DNA of 56,489 nucleotides, taken from assembly GCA_964637565.1 (NCBI GenBank), contig CAZWTY010000018.1, positions 1 through 56,489 on the forward strand, in the 5' to 3' direction. The position numbers and the translations under genes are program-made. The notes under the pieces were generated by a model. It worked only from the letters and a program-made list of their open reading frames with translations. It was not told the origin of the DNA and did no database searches. Shown here one piece after another: positions 18,679 through 27,536 of this stretch; the stretch's first letter is position 1, and each line of letters opens with the position of its first letter. The DNA is from DYJE01 sp964637565. GTDB taxonomy: Bacteria > Desulfobacterota > Desulfobacteria > Desulfobacterales > Desulfolunaceae.

Positions 18679-19392
18679 ATGAATAAATCATGGATTCAGG
18701 CATGCGTCCTGTCGTTAACCATGGGGCTTTGCGCCTGCGCGACCCTGTCCCCGATCCAGCCGGCCCCGTCTTTCGCCCCTTCATTCCAGACAGAACCGGG
18801 TGTGGCGCCTTTCGTCAAACCGCCTTTGCCAGCCGAAGGCTCTTTGTGGACCGAATCCTCCTCCGCCCTTTTTTCAGACATCAAGGCCCGTCAGACGGGG
18901 GATACGGTGATCGTGGACATCGTGGAAAACACCTCGTCCAGTCTTGACGCCAACACCGAGACAGGCAGGGACAGCAGTGTCAGTGCCGGGGTGTCCGACC
19001 TGTTCGGCGTGATGACCAAACTCATCCGGAACCATCCGGATCTGGACCCCAACGGCAAACTGATCGGGGCCTCGGTGGCCAACAGTTTCAAGGGTGAAGG
19101 AAAAAGCGACAGAAAAGGCCGGGTGACGGCCACCATCGCGGCCCGTGTGGTGGAGGTCCTGCCGAACCAGAACATCGTGGTCTGGGGGAGACGGGAGATG
19201 AAGGTGAACAACGAAACCCAGTATATCACCGTGTCGGGGATCATCCGGCCGGCGGATATCGACGCCAAGAACCATGTGGCATCCACCTATCTGGCCGACG
19301 CCCGCATCGAGTATTCGGGAAATGGGGTGATCGCGGACAAACAGAGGGTGGGATGGCTGACCCGGATTTTCGACCATATCTGGCCGTTCTGA
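18679..19392 (+). CDS. flgH: Flagellar L-ring lipoprotein FlgH
   Basis: A 237-residue outer-membrane lipoprotein. The signal peptide ends in LCAC, so C20 is the likely lipidated cysteine. SSALFSDIKARQTGDTVIVDIVENTSSS and VVEVLPNQNIVVWGRREM then ISGIIRPADIDAKNHVASTYLADARIEY are FlgH core motifs. It forms the L ring around the rod. GAGGTGGG precedes ATG 18679; the frame extending back to 18535 overlaps flgA and is ignored. The stop TGA leads directly into the flgI leader. Confidence 0.95.
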   Translation: MNKSWIQACVLSLTMGLCACATLSPIQPAPSFAPSFQTEPGVAPFVKPPLPAEGSLWTESSSALFSDIKARQTGDTVIVDIVENTSSSLDANTETGRDSSVSAGVSDLFGVMTKLIRNHPDLDPNGKLIGASVANSFKGEGKSDRKGRVTATIAARVVEVLPNQNIVVWGRREMKVNNETQYITVSGIIRPADIDAKNHVASTYLADARIEYSGNGVIADKQRVGWLTRIFDHIWPF

Positions 19393-19412
19393 TGATGAAA
19401 GGATCGATCGCC

Positions 19413-20519
19413 ATGAGATGTGACGACTTCAAACATACGATGGCCAAAGCTCTTCTTGCCGCGGCCGTTCTTTCATTCCTGGCGGCGCCGGCCTGGTCCG
19501 CACGCATCAAGGACATCGCGGCCATCAAGGGTGTCCGGTCCAACCAGCTTCTGGGCTACGGCCTGGTGGTGGGTCTCAACGGAACAGGCGACAAATCGGG
19601 CACGGCGTTCACCACCCAGTCCTTGGGGAACATGATCGAGCGCATGGGCGTTCATGTGAACCCCACAAGCCTCAAGCCGAAAAACGTGGCCGCCGTGATG
19701 ATCACATCGGAGATGCCCGCGTTTTCTCGCATCGGCAGCCGGATGGATGTGGTGGTTTCGTCCATGGGAGACGCCAAGAGTCTGGCGGGAGGAACCCTGC
19801 TGATGACGCCGCTACGAGGGGTTGACGGCAATGTCTACGCCCTGGCCCAGGGAGCCCTGTCCATCGGCGGCGCCGGTGGAAACGGAACGACCAAGAACCA
19901 TCTGCTGGTGGGCCGGATTTCCGGCGGGGCCACGGTCGAAAAAGAACTGACCAACAATTTCAACGACAAGGAAGAGTTGCTGATGACCCTGTACAACCCG
20001 GATTTCACCACCGTGAGCCGGATCGTCAGCACCATCAATAAAAAATCGAAACAGAAAGTGGCCAAGGCCGTGGATTCCGGAGCCCTGCGCATCACGGTTC
20101 CCGATAGAATGAAAGGCCGGGTCACGGAGTTTATCGCGGGCATCGAAGGTCTTCCCATCGTTCCGGACAACCCGGCCAAGGTGGTGGTGAATGAAAAAAC
20201 CGGGACGGTCATCATCGGCGAAAACGTCAGTATTTCGACAGTGGCCGTGTCCCACGGGAACCTGACCATCACCATCCGGAACAAAAAGGAAGTGTCCCAG
20301 CCGCCGCCACTGTCTCCAGGCCAGACCACGGTGACGGCGGACAAGAACGTGGAGATCACGGAAGAAAAAGCTCATGTGATGGTTCTGCCCAAAGGGACCA
20401 CCATCAAGGATCTGGTCAAGGCCCTGAACGCCATCGGCGTGACACCCCGGGACCTGATCAGCATTTTCCAGAGCATCCGGGCCGCCGGAGCTCTTCAGGC
20501 CGAACTGGAGGTCATCTGA
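19413..20519 (+). CDS. flgI: Flagellar P-ring protein FlgI
   Basis: A 368-residue periplasmic protein, normal length. The signal peptide ends at AWSA, and mature FlgI begins RIKDIAAIKGVRSNQLLGYGLVVGLNGTGD. Later conserved blocks include RIGSRMDVVVSSMGDAKSLAGGTLL and the C-terminal ALNAIGVTPRDLISIFQSIRAAGALQAELEVI. It polymerises around the rod at the peptidoglycan layer. ATG 19413 with AAAGGA nine bases upstream is preferred to the ATGs that overlap the flgH stop. Confidence 0.96.
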   Translation: MRCDDFKHTMAKALLAAAVLSFLAAPAWSARIKDIAAIKGVRSNQLLGYGLVVGLNGTGDKSGTAFTTQSLGNMIERMGVHVNPTSLKPKNVAAVMITSEMPAFSRIGSRMDVVVSSMGDAKSLAGGTLLMTPLRGVDGNVYALAQGALSIGGAGGNGTTKNHLLVGRISGGATVEKELTNNFNDKEELLMTLYNPDFTTVSRIVSTINKKSKQKVAKAVDSGALRITVPDRMKGRVTEFIAGIEGLPIVPDNPAKVVVNEKTGTVIIGENVSISTVAVSHGNLTITIRNKKEVSQPPPLSPGQTTVTADKNVEITEEKAHVMVLPKGTTIKDLVKALNAIGVTPRDLISIFQSIRAAGALQAELEVI

Positions 20520-20521
20520 TT

Positions 20522-20818
20522 ATGAGTCCCGTCAAAATCGACACAGCCCCCATGCGTTTGAACCGGCTGAAAGCCGAGAACAGCGAAGACGCAAAGCTCA
20601 AGAAAGCCTGTCAGGATTTCGAGGCGGTTTTTACCTCGTACATGTTGAAAACCATGCGAAGCACCATACCCCAGGACAACAGCGGGGCATTCGGCAACCA
20701 GCGGGATATTTTCAATTCCATGTTCGACCAGACCCTTTCGACGGAAATCAGCCGGTCGAGAAAGCCCATTGGGATTGGCGATGCGCTTTACAGAGACCTT
20801 TCTAAAAAAATCAAGTGA
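20522..20818 (+). CDS. flgJ: Rod-binding protein (FlgJ N-terminal domain only)
   Basis: A 98-residue protein corresponding to the rod-capping N-terminal domain of FlgJ: KKACQDFEAVFTSYMLKTMRSTIP, then FNSMFDQTLSTEISRSRKPIGIGDALYRDL. The C-terminal muramidase domain of enterobacterial FlgJ is absent, as is usual outside the gammaproteobacteria, so another enzyme must open the peptidoglycan. It starts two bases after the flgI stop and is the last flagellar gene here. No flgM, flgN, flgK or flgL follows. Confidence 0.9.
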   Translation: MSPVKIDTAPMRLNRLKAENSEDAKLKKACQDFEAVFTSYMLKTMRSTIPQDNSGAFGNQRDIFNSMFDQTLSTEISRSRKPIGIGDALYRDLSKKIK

Positions 20819-20929
20819 CAGCCCCGGCCTTTTTATTCCCTGAATGGCCGTTGACCTTCATCGCCTGACAAGGTATGTTTTTTTTCGGCTCCTGGGAAAT
20901 ACACTCGAGATACGGAAACGGCCTGGACG

Positions 20930-21526
20930 ATGAAACAGAACGATGACAGACTGAACGATGTGTGCGGCGTGATTCTGGCCGGAGGGCAAAGCTCCCGCAT
21001 GGGGTGTGACAAGGCAACGCTGGAAGTGGGGGGCATTCCCATGTTCCACATCATCCTCAGGATCATGAGATCCCTTTTCAACCACGTGATCATCGCCGGT
21101 GACAGGCCGGATCTCAGCCAACCCGACATTCCCTGCTTCCCTGACCAGTATCCGGGCAGCGCCCTTGGAGGTCTTTACACAGGCCTTGCGGAGGCGAAAA
21201 CCGAGTGGATTTTTGTTTCAGCCTGTGACATGCCCTTTCCCGATGAAAAAATTGTCCGCCGTCTTCTGGCCCTTCGTAAAGACGCCGATGTGGTGGTTCC
21301 GAAAACCCACGGCGGCTTCGAACCCCTTTTCGCCGTTTACAGAAAAACCTGCCTGCCTTTCATGAAAGAACAGCTCACGAACAACCGGTTCAAAATCGAC
21401 AGGTTCTACCCTAAGGTTTGTGTAAGGTATGTTTCGGTCCCGGATTTACCCGAGGGCTGGGAAAGATCCCTGATCAACGTGAATACACCGGAGGAGTTCG
21501 GATCACTCTTGGAGACCTCTCAATGA
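20930..21526 (+). CDS. mobA: Molybdenum cofactor guanylyltransferase MobA
   Basis: A 198-residue cytoplasmic nucleotidyltransferase that joins GMP from GTP to molybdopterin to form the bis-MGD cofactor of formate dehydrogenases and other DMSO-reductase-family enzymes. The signature VILAGGQSSRMGCDKATLEVGG is near residue 14. SACDMPFPDEKIVRRLL carries the metal-binding Asp, and GGFEPLFAVY and INVNTPEEF are the C-terminal conserved blocks. The last four bases overlap mobB, so the pair is translationally coupled. It lies 110 bases after flgJ and is probably a separate unit. Confidence 0.93.
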   Translation: MKQNDDRLNDVCGVILAGGQSSRMGCDKATLEVGGIPMFHIILRIMRSLFNHVIIAGDRPDLSQPDIPCFPDQYPGSALGGLYTGLAEAKTEWIFVSACDMPFPDEKIVRRLLALRKDADVVVPKTHGGFEPLFAVYRKTCLPFMKEQLTNNRFKIDRFYPKVCVRYVSVPDLPEGWERSLINVNTPEEFGSLLETSQ

Positions 21527-22050
21527 AAAAAACTCCCATCGTGTCCGTGGTCGCCCTGAGCGGCACGGGCAAAACCACCCTTCTTGAAAAACTCATCGCC
21601 GGATTCAAGCAAAAGGGCTACCGGGTGGGGGCTCTGAAACATGACGCCCACCGTTTCGACATCGACCACAAAAACAAGGATTCCTGGCGCATGACCCAGG
21701 CTGGGGCCGACACCATGGTGATCACCTCCAGGGAAAAACTGGCCATGGTGAAGATCAACCAGGCCGTCGAAGAACCGTCTGTCGACGAGATGGTGGACCG
21801 CTATTTCGCCGATGTGGATCTGGTGCTCACCGAGGGGTTCAAGGGCAACACCTTCCCCAAGATCGAGGTCCACCGGAAAGAGAAAAACGAAAAACTGCTC
21901 TGCCGTGGTGATGTCCACGACAAAACCCTCCTGGCTGTGGCCTCCGACGAATCCCTTGCCCTGGATGTGCCGGTGTTTCACATTGACGACGCCCAGGGGC
22001 TCTGTGATTTTATTGAACAGAGGTTTCTGAAAAACTATCGGGAATTTTAA
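21523..22050 (+). CDS. mobB: Molybdopterin-guanine dinucleotide biosynthesis adaptor MobB
   Basis: A 175-residue P-loop GTPase with Walker A SGTGKTTLLEKL at 13-24, the family motif VGALKHDAHRFDID, DSWRMTQAGADTMVI, and VDLVLTEGFKGNTFPKIEVHR. MobB binds MobA and GTP and aids cofactor transfer. ATG 21523 overlaps the mobA stop (ATGA). The P loop lacks the second Ser of the common SGSGKT form, a conservative change. Confidence 0.92.
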   Translation: MKKTPIVSVVALSGTGKTTLLEKLIAGFKQKGYRVGALKHDAHRFDIDHKNKDSWRMTQAGADTMVITSREKLAMVKINQAVEEPSVDEMVDRYFADVDLVLTEGFKGNTFPKIEVHRKEKNEKLLCRGDVHDKTLLAVASDESLALDVPVFHIDDAQGLCDFIEQRFLKNYREF

Positions 22051-22310
22051 TCCGTCCTTGGAAAAGCCAGTATTTCAATAGTAGAATGTGTCAGCGTTAT
22101 TCCGTTTTTTCTCAACGTTGTTTGAAACTTAGGATCCCGGAAAGGCACCCTGATTTTCGTCGGGTTTGGACGATCTGAGAGCAATAATCCTCAGGCACGG
22201 CAGAGATAGGCCGAACTTTTTAAATGAAGATCGTTCAAAGATGATGTGAAGCCGGGATGCATTTTGGGATAAAACAGTTTACCCGAGACCCTTACATGCC
22301 AGGACAGACT
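22051..22310. other. Intergenic region between mobB and a sensor kinase
   Basis: 260 bases with no recognisable gene. It should hold the kinase promoter; no confident consensus or hairpin was seen. Confidence 0.4.
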
Positions 22311-24419
22311 ATGCGGACCAGCTATCGAATCGTTTTTTATGGGATTGTCATTTTGTTCAGCCTGGTCATCTATCCTTCTGTGCATGATGTTTTTGCGGAA
22401 AAGGATATTCTTTCCCCGGAAGAGAGAACGTGGCTTGACGAAAACGCCTCCAGGGTCGTTCTCGCGGTTGAAACCAATTACCAGCCTTATGTTTTTCTGG
22501 ATGATGACGGAGAACTGTCCGGGATTGCCCATGAATACATGCTTTTGATTGAAAAAAAACTTGGCGTGCATTTCCGGGAGAGGCGTTTTTCTTCCCTTGA
22601 CGATATTTTCAACAAAGCCATGAACCACGAAGTCCAAATCGTCAACGCGGTGACTGAAACCCCGTGGCGTTCCACTTTCCTGGATTTCACGAAACCCTAC
22701 ATCAGGGTTCCCAACGTCATGGTTGTGCGCAAGGAACGTACCGGAAAGATTGATGAACATGACCTGAAGGGGTTGAAGGTTTCCCTGGTGAAAAACTACG
22801 CGGTGACCGAACATGTCATGAAGAAAAACCTGGGTTTTGCGGCGGATCTTGTGACGGATGACCTCATGGCTTTGCTGAACGTTTCTTTTGGACGTTCCGA
22901 TGTGGCCATCATCGATCTCGCCTCGGCGTCTTTCCTGATATCCCAGAAAAACATCACCAATCTCCGTGTGGCCGGACAGTCGGATCAAGACATCGTTCTT
23001 GCCATCGGCACACCTAAAAATCAGAAGATTCTTCACGGTATCCTGAAAAAAGGAATCGCGTCCATCAGTGAAGACGAAAGAAACGAGATTGTCGGGCGCT
23101 GGGTCAACCCCTCGAATGGGATCATCTTCACAGACTGGCGGTTCTGGGCGCTTACCACCGGCGTCCTGGCTTCGATATTCTTTCTGATCGCCTGTTTTTT
23201 TGTCTGGAACCTCATCCTTCGGAAACAGGTTTCTGTCCGGACCACGGCACTGATCAGCAAAACGGAATCCCTCCGGAAAAGTGAGGAGTCCCTTATGAGA
23301 GCCGTGAAGGCGGGGCGCGTCGGGTTATGGGTCTGGGAGTTGAAGACCGGGACCGTCTATTTCTCTCCTGAATGGAAGCAGCAGCTGGGCTATAATGACG
23401 ACGAAATCGAGGGGCGGTATGAGGCTTGGGAACAAAGGCTTCATCCTGACGACAGGGAAAAAGCCCTCGCTGTTTTGAACACGTCGTTGAATCCACCCTG
23501 GCCTCCGTATCACCAGGAATATCGGTTGAGGCACAAAGACGGGTCTTACAGGTGGATTCTGGCCACCGGTGATCTGACGTTTGCCGAGGGGACAGAACCT
23601 GTGAGGCTTATGGGCACACATGTGGATATCACCGAGCTGAAAATGGCCCAGGAGCAAAAAGCGGAGCTTGAATCGAAACTTGTCCAGTCCAGGAACATGG
23701 AATCCGTTGGGCGTCTCGCCGGTGGGATTGCCCACGATTTCAATAACATGCTTGGTGTTATCATCGGGAATACTGAAATGGCCAAAGATAAGGTGCCTCC
23801 ATTTCATTCGATCCTTGAGGATCTTGACGAGATATACAAGGCCGCGGAGCGTCTGGCGGATCTCACACGAAAACTGCTGGCATTTGCACGCCAGCAGACG
23901 GTCTGTCCGATTGTCCTGAACATCAACGAAAGGGTGTCGGACATGGTTAAAATCCTGATGGGACTGACCGGTGAGCATGTTGCCGTTGAATGGTCGCCCA
24001 GGTTCGATGTGTGGCCGGTGAAAATCGATCCATACCAGCTCGACCAGATTCTGACCCAACTGTTTGTCAACGCGAAGGATGCCATCGATGACAAGGGGAC
24101 CATTTCGATCCACACGGATAATCTAACGGCAGACGACCGCTTTTGCCTGGATTATCCGGACTCCGAACCGGGTGACTATGTGCGCATCACCGTGGGTGAC
24201 ACGGGCAGGGGCATAGACGAGGAAACCCTGGCCTTGATTTTCGAACCGTTTTATTCATCCAAGGGTTTCAGGGCTGGAACGGGCCTGGGGCTTTCCGCTG
24301 TATATGGCTCAGTGAAACAGAACAACGGCTTCATTACGGTCGAAAGCCGTGTAGGCGAAGGGTCGAAATTTGCCGTTCACCTGCCTAGATATGTTGCCAT
24401 GAACGCTTCACAAGATTAG
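22311..24419 (+). CDS. Sensor histidine kinase with periplasmic solute-binding domain
   Basis: A 702-residue membrane kinase. An N-terminal hydrophobic segment exports an SBP_bac_3-type binding domain (about 30-265: LDENASRVVLAVETNYQPYVF, FLDFTKPYIRVPNVMV). A membrane helix follows at about 280-302, then a PAS domain with PAC (about 330-445). The kinase core has GGIAHDFNN (phospho-accepting His near 475), N box LFVNAKDAID, G1 VGDTGRGID, F box IFEPFYSS and G2 GTGLGLS. There is no receiver domain. ATG 22311 has AGGA six bases upstream; the frame extends to 22257. The ligand is probably an amino or organic acid by family. It converges on another kinase seven bases away. Confidence 0.88.
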   Translation: MRTSYRIVFYGIVILFSLVIYPSVHDVFAEKDILSPEERTWLDENASRVVLAVETNYQPYVFLDDDGELSGIAHEYMLLIEKKLGVHFRERRFSSLDDIFNKAMNHEVQIVNAVTETPWRSTFLDFTKPYIRVPNVMVVRKERTGKIDEHDLKGLKVSLVKNYAVTEHVMKKNLGFAADLVTDDLMALLNVSFGRSDVAIIDLASASFLISQKNITNLRVAGQSDQDIVLAIGTPKNQKILHGILKKGIASISEDERNEIVGRWVNPSNGIIFTDWRFWALTTGVLASIFFLIACFFVWNLILRKQVSVRTTALISKTESLRKSEESLMRAVKAGRVGLWVWELKTGTVYFSPEWKQQLGYNDDEIEGRYEAWEQRLHPDDREKALAVLNTSLNPPWPPYHQEYRLRHKDGSYRWILATGDLTFAEGTEPVRLMGTHVDITELKMAQEQKAELESKLVQSRNMESVGRLAGGIAHDFNNMLGVIIGNTEMAKDKVPPFHSILEDLDEIYKAAERLADLTRKLLAFARQQTVCPIVLNINERVSDMVKILMGLTGEHVAVEWSPRFDVWPVKIDPYQLDQILTQLFVNAKDAIDDKGTISIHTDNLTADDRFCLDYPDSEPGDYVRITVGDTGRGIDEETLALIFEPFYSSKGFRAGTGLGLSAVYGSVKQNNGFITVESRVGEGSKFAVHLPRYVAMNASQD

Positions 24420-24426
24420 AAAGATC

Positions 24427-26202
24427 TCACGCTGTACGGTTTATCGCCTTTCTTATGGCATGGGCAATGCGATTGCGCTCAACAGGTTTTGCAAGAAATC
24501 CTGAGATTCCGGATTTCATGGCCTCTGCATGGTCGATCGCGTCAAAAAATCCGGTACTCAGGATAATGGGCATATCCGGTCTTGAAACCTGAAGATTCCG
24601 GGCCAGGTTGAGGCCGGTCATGTGGGGCATGGTCTGGTCGGTAATCACAAGATCGAAGGACGAAGGATCCGATGCGAACAGGGTTAGCGCATCATTGCCG
24701 TTATTCACCGGGACAACGGTGTATCCGATGTGGGTGATGATTTCGGCCATGACTTCCAGCACGCTCTCGTCATCATCGACAAGAAGGATTTTTTCATTTT
24801 TCCCTTTCATCTCAGGAAAGCACATTTCGAGGTTTTCATCCCTTCCTGAAATCTCCGGCAGATAGACGGAAAATACCGAGCCATTCCCTTCAACGCTTTC
24901 AACCAGGATATTCCCCCCCATGCTCCGGACAATGCCATGGGTCATGGAAAGCCCCAGCCCGGTGCCTTTTCCCTTTTTTGTCGTGAAAAACGGATCAAAT
25001 ATCTGGCCGATGATGGAAGGGCTTATCCCCTGGCCCGTATCGGATATGGTCAATTCGATATAAGACCCATCCTTGAGGTTTTTTTTCTGGGACAGCCGGC
25101 TGTTTAGAAGCACGGGGCGGAGCTTGAGGCCCATGCAGCCCCCGTTTCCGCTCATGGCATGGGCCGCGTTGGTACAAAGGTTCATGATGATCCGGTGAAT
25201 TTGCGTGGGGTCTCCGTACACCATCTCCTTATCGCACTCCGAATGAATATCAAAGACGATGGTGCTGGGAATGGAAGCCCTCATAAAATTCACGACTTCT
25301 TTGAAAATGGGGGAGATGCGGACCGGCCTCATTTCCAGTTCATGCTGGCGGCTGAACGTGAGTATTTGATCCACCAGGTTTTTTGCCCGCCTGCTGGCCT
25401 TCAAGGATTGCTCGATCCACCTGGGGAGATTGGTATCCGGAGGCGCGGCGGATTTTGACATCTCAAGATAACCCATCAGCGCGGTCAGGATATTGTTGAA
25501 ATCGTGGGCGATGCCTCCTGCCAGTGTGCCGATGGCTTCCATCTTATGGGCCTGGTGAAGCTGCTTTTCAAGTTCAAGCTTTTCCAGTTCCATTTTGCGA
25601 ATGTGGGTGATGTCGATCATGGACGCGATGCTTTTGTCTGTTTCCGCAATGAGGTTGATATGGAGAAGCACATCTTTCAGCTCACCGGAGGCGTGTTTCA
25701 ATTTGAATTCATACTCCGTAGGTGTTGAGTCAGGGTTTTCCCGTCTTGCCCCATGGTAGTTTATCATGGTTGAACGGACGTCAGGGTCGGACACAAAATC
25801 GGTCCAGAGCATGTCGTTTACGATCTTTTTTGGTTGGAACCCTGTCAGTTCCGTGCATTTTTCATTGGCCATCGTGATCCGCATATCCGGCTCGATGATG
25901 ATAATGGCTGTTCCGGAATTCTCGAATATACTTCTGTACTGGGATTCACTTTTTTTGAGTGCGTTCAGGGCCAGATTTTTTTCCATGATTTCTTCGATAC
26001 ATTTTTTGTCGGTATGGGGCAGGGGGGCGGTCCGGTCATTGTCCTGTGTTTCGGCCAAACCGGGAGGGTGTGGAGGTATGCCTCCACTTTGTTTGTATGA
26101 GCGAAGGAACCGGATAGAATTGGCTGTGGATGGTCTTCGTACCAGGTTTCGATTTTTCAGATGTCTCTTACGTAAATTGGGCGCTGGGAAATGCGATGTC
26201 AT
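24427..26202 (-). CDS. Hybrid PAS sensor histidine kinase with C-terminal receiver
   Basis: A 591-residue soluble kinase. The first 75 residues are basic and of low complexity, and no membrane helix is seen. One PAS domain (about 85-205: YRSIFENSGTAIIIIEPDMR) precedes a HisKA/HATPase core with GGIAHDFNN, NLCTNAAHAM, SDTGQGIS, IFDPFFTTK and GTGLGLSMTHG. The C-terminal receiver (about 470-588) has DDDES and VITDQTMPHMTG (phospho-accepting Asp in the latter) and a KP-type lysine in FLAKPVE. AAGGA lies before ATG 26202. The output partner is unknown. The stop is seven bases from the convergent kinase. Confidence 0.88.
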   Translation of the reverse strand: MTSHFPAPNLRKRHLKNRNLVRRPSTANSIRFLRSYKQSGGIPPHPPGLAETQDNDRTAPLPHTDKKCIEEIMEKNLALNALKKSESQYRSIFENSGTAIIIIEPDMRITMANEKCTELTGFQPKKIVNDMLWTDFVSDPDVRSTMINYHGARRENPDSTPTEYEFKLKHASGELKDVLLHINLIAETDKSIASMIDITHIRKMELEKLELEKQLHQAHKMEAIGTLAGGIAHDFNNILTALMGYLEMSKSAAPPDTNLPRWIEQSLKASRRAKNLVDQILTFSRQHELEMRPVRISPIFKEVVNFMRASIPSTIVFDIHSECDKEMVYGDPTQIHRIIMNLCTNAAHAMSGNGGCMGLKLRPVLLNSRLSQKKNLKDGSYIELTISDTGQGISPSIIGQIFDPFFTTKKGKGTGLGLSMTHGIVRSMGGNILVESVEGNGSVFSVYLPEISGRDENLEMCFPEMKGKNEKILLVDDDESVLEVMAEIITHIGYTVVPVNNGNDALTLFASDPSSFDLVITDQTMPHMTGLNLARNLQVSRPDMPIILSTGFFDAIDHAEAMKSGISGFLAKPVERNRIAHAIRKAINRTA

Positions 26203-26448
26203 TTTACGTCCTTGCCAGCCGGCTTTGCATGTCCGCCTGATGATCTGATCTTGGTTTTTATATGAAATATGTCTTTATTGACACCCGTTCATCCTGGGTC
26301 ACGGCGTTTCGTATCACCCCCCTGTTGAAGGTTGAGGTGAAACCGTGACGCGTGGACCTCTTGTTTATAAGTCTTTCCGGAAGTTTATTGTGTTAAAGCG
26401 GCTTACATGAAGCCGGCATTTCGTCTGTGGACACGCGGGGTCAAGATT
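26203..26448. other. Intergenic region between the TetR gene and the hybrid kinase
   Basis: 246 bases without a gene. A minus-strand TGTCAA-15-TATAAA pair (near 26250-26280) could serve the kinase gene. Confidence 0.35.
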
Positions 26449-27081
26449 TTACGCGGTGTTGATCAACTTTACCGGACCGTTACCCTCTTGAGGTGGGGAA
26501 GCGAACAGCCCTCTTGTCACCAGGTCAAGAGCTTCATTGAACAGTGCTTTGATGACGCTTTTGTCCCCTGAATCCTGCACATAGATTCTGATGATGAACA
26601 TTTTGTACAACGAGAATAAGATCCTTGAAATATTTTCAACATTGACAGGGCGGAATATTTTTTCGGAGATGCCCCTTTCAATGATGTCCTGGAGCATCTT
26701 CACAGAGTCGTTGTGAATCGTTTCATAGGGTTCGTTTGTGGGAAACATCGGAAAGATCTGGGGATCCCGCTTGAGCAGTGTTCTTAAATCATGGACCTCG
26801 TCAAGGTATCTGATGGCCATTGTCCCCAGGGTGAAGAACTGGTCCACGGCCGTTTTTTTTGTGAGAAGGGCTTCCAATACATGGAGTTGCCATTTGATGA
26901 GGGCTGCCCGGACTGTATTTTGATAGAGATCCATTTTGTTCGCGGCGTAAAGATACAGATTGCACTTCGTCATATTCAGTTCTTTTGCGATATCTTCCAT
27001 GGTCGCTTTTTTATAACCGAATTCTGCGAATACTTTGAGCGCTGCATCGTGAATATCAATGGTGGAGATCTTTTTTCTCAT
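26449..27081 (-). CDS. TetR/AcrR-family transcriptional regulator
   Basis: A 210-residue repressor. The N-terminal HTH (residues 8-55) reads IHDAALKVFAEFGYKKATMEDIAKEL, then MTKCNLYLYAANKMDLY. The C-terminal helical ligand domain is of the YbiH/AcrR type and cannot be assigned a ligand. Just upstream is a 41-base perfect palindrome that covers the likely promoter, so it is almost certainly autoregulated. No divergent efflux or degradative gene lies within 395 bases; the nearest is the membrane-protein gene at 27537, a possible second target. Confidence 0.9.
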   Translation of the reverse strand: MRKKISTIDIHDAALKVFAEFGYKKATMEDIAKELNMTKCNLYLYAANKMDLYQNTVRAALIKWQLHVLEALLTKKTAVDQFFTLGTMAIRYLDEVHDLRTLLKRDPQIFPMFPTNEPYETIHNDSVKMLQDIIERGISEKIFRPVNVENISRILFSLYKMFIIRIYVQDSGDKSVIKALFNEALDLVTRGLFASPPQEGNGPVKLINTA

Positions 27082-27100
27082 GCCACTGTGCCATCCAAAA

Positions 27101-27141
27101 TTTATTAAATGAACAAAATAATCATTTGTTCATTTAATAAA
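27101..27141. promoter_or_regulatory. Operator and promoter of the TetR gene
   Basis: TTTATTAAATGAACAAA (27101-27117), seven-base centre ATAATCA, then its exact reverse complement (27125-27141): a 17-bp perfect inverted repeat. On the minus strand TGAACA and TTTAAT (5 of 6 to the -10 consensus), 17 bases apart, lie inside it. The predicted start is about 15 bases before ATG 27081. Confidence 0.75.
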
Positions 27142-27536
27142 TTAGCCTTTTATGTTTGTCAATGTTTAATGTGGGCCGAAATTCAGGGGCTTGTTCAGAG
27201 CGGATCACGTTTGGCGTGATCTGAGACTTTTAAAGTCTGTCGATATCCGTTCCTGTTTTGCCACAGAAAAGGCACCCAGTCTGTGGCGCCTTACAGTTCG
27301 GAAACAGACTCTGGTTTTGATTCGTTTTCAACAGGTTGAACATCACTGATGTTCTGCTTAAGATCATGCAGCGAAATTTATTATTGACCGGACCGTCATC
27401 GGACTTGATTTGTCAAAATGACGTCGATACAACTATCCTTTAATTCTTGATCAATCAGAGTTGAATTTTAATTCTCTCTCACGAATTTTGACGTTTTGAA
27501 TGTTGTTCAACACCCCTCAATCGGCCGGATGGATGC
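27142..27536. other. Intergenic region with several small palindromes
   Basis: 395 bases without a gene. It contains GATCACG-TTTGG-CGTGATC (27203-27221), GACTTT-T-AAAGTC just after it, and GAACATCA-C-TGATGTTC (27348-27364). None is followed by a T tract. The last is a candidate operator for the downstream membrane-protein gene. Confidence 0.4.

Noticed and set aside
22191..23036. 281-codon minus-strand frame over the first kinase
   Set aside because: It is opposite the solute-binding domain and has no start signal or recognisable domain.
27203..27221. Hairpin considered as a terminator
   Set aside because: No T tract follows on either strand; kept only as an unexplained palindrome.
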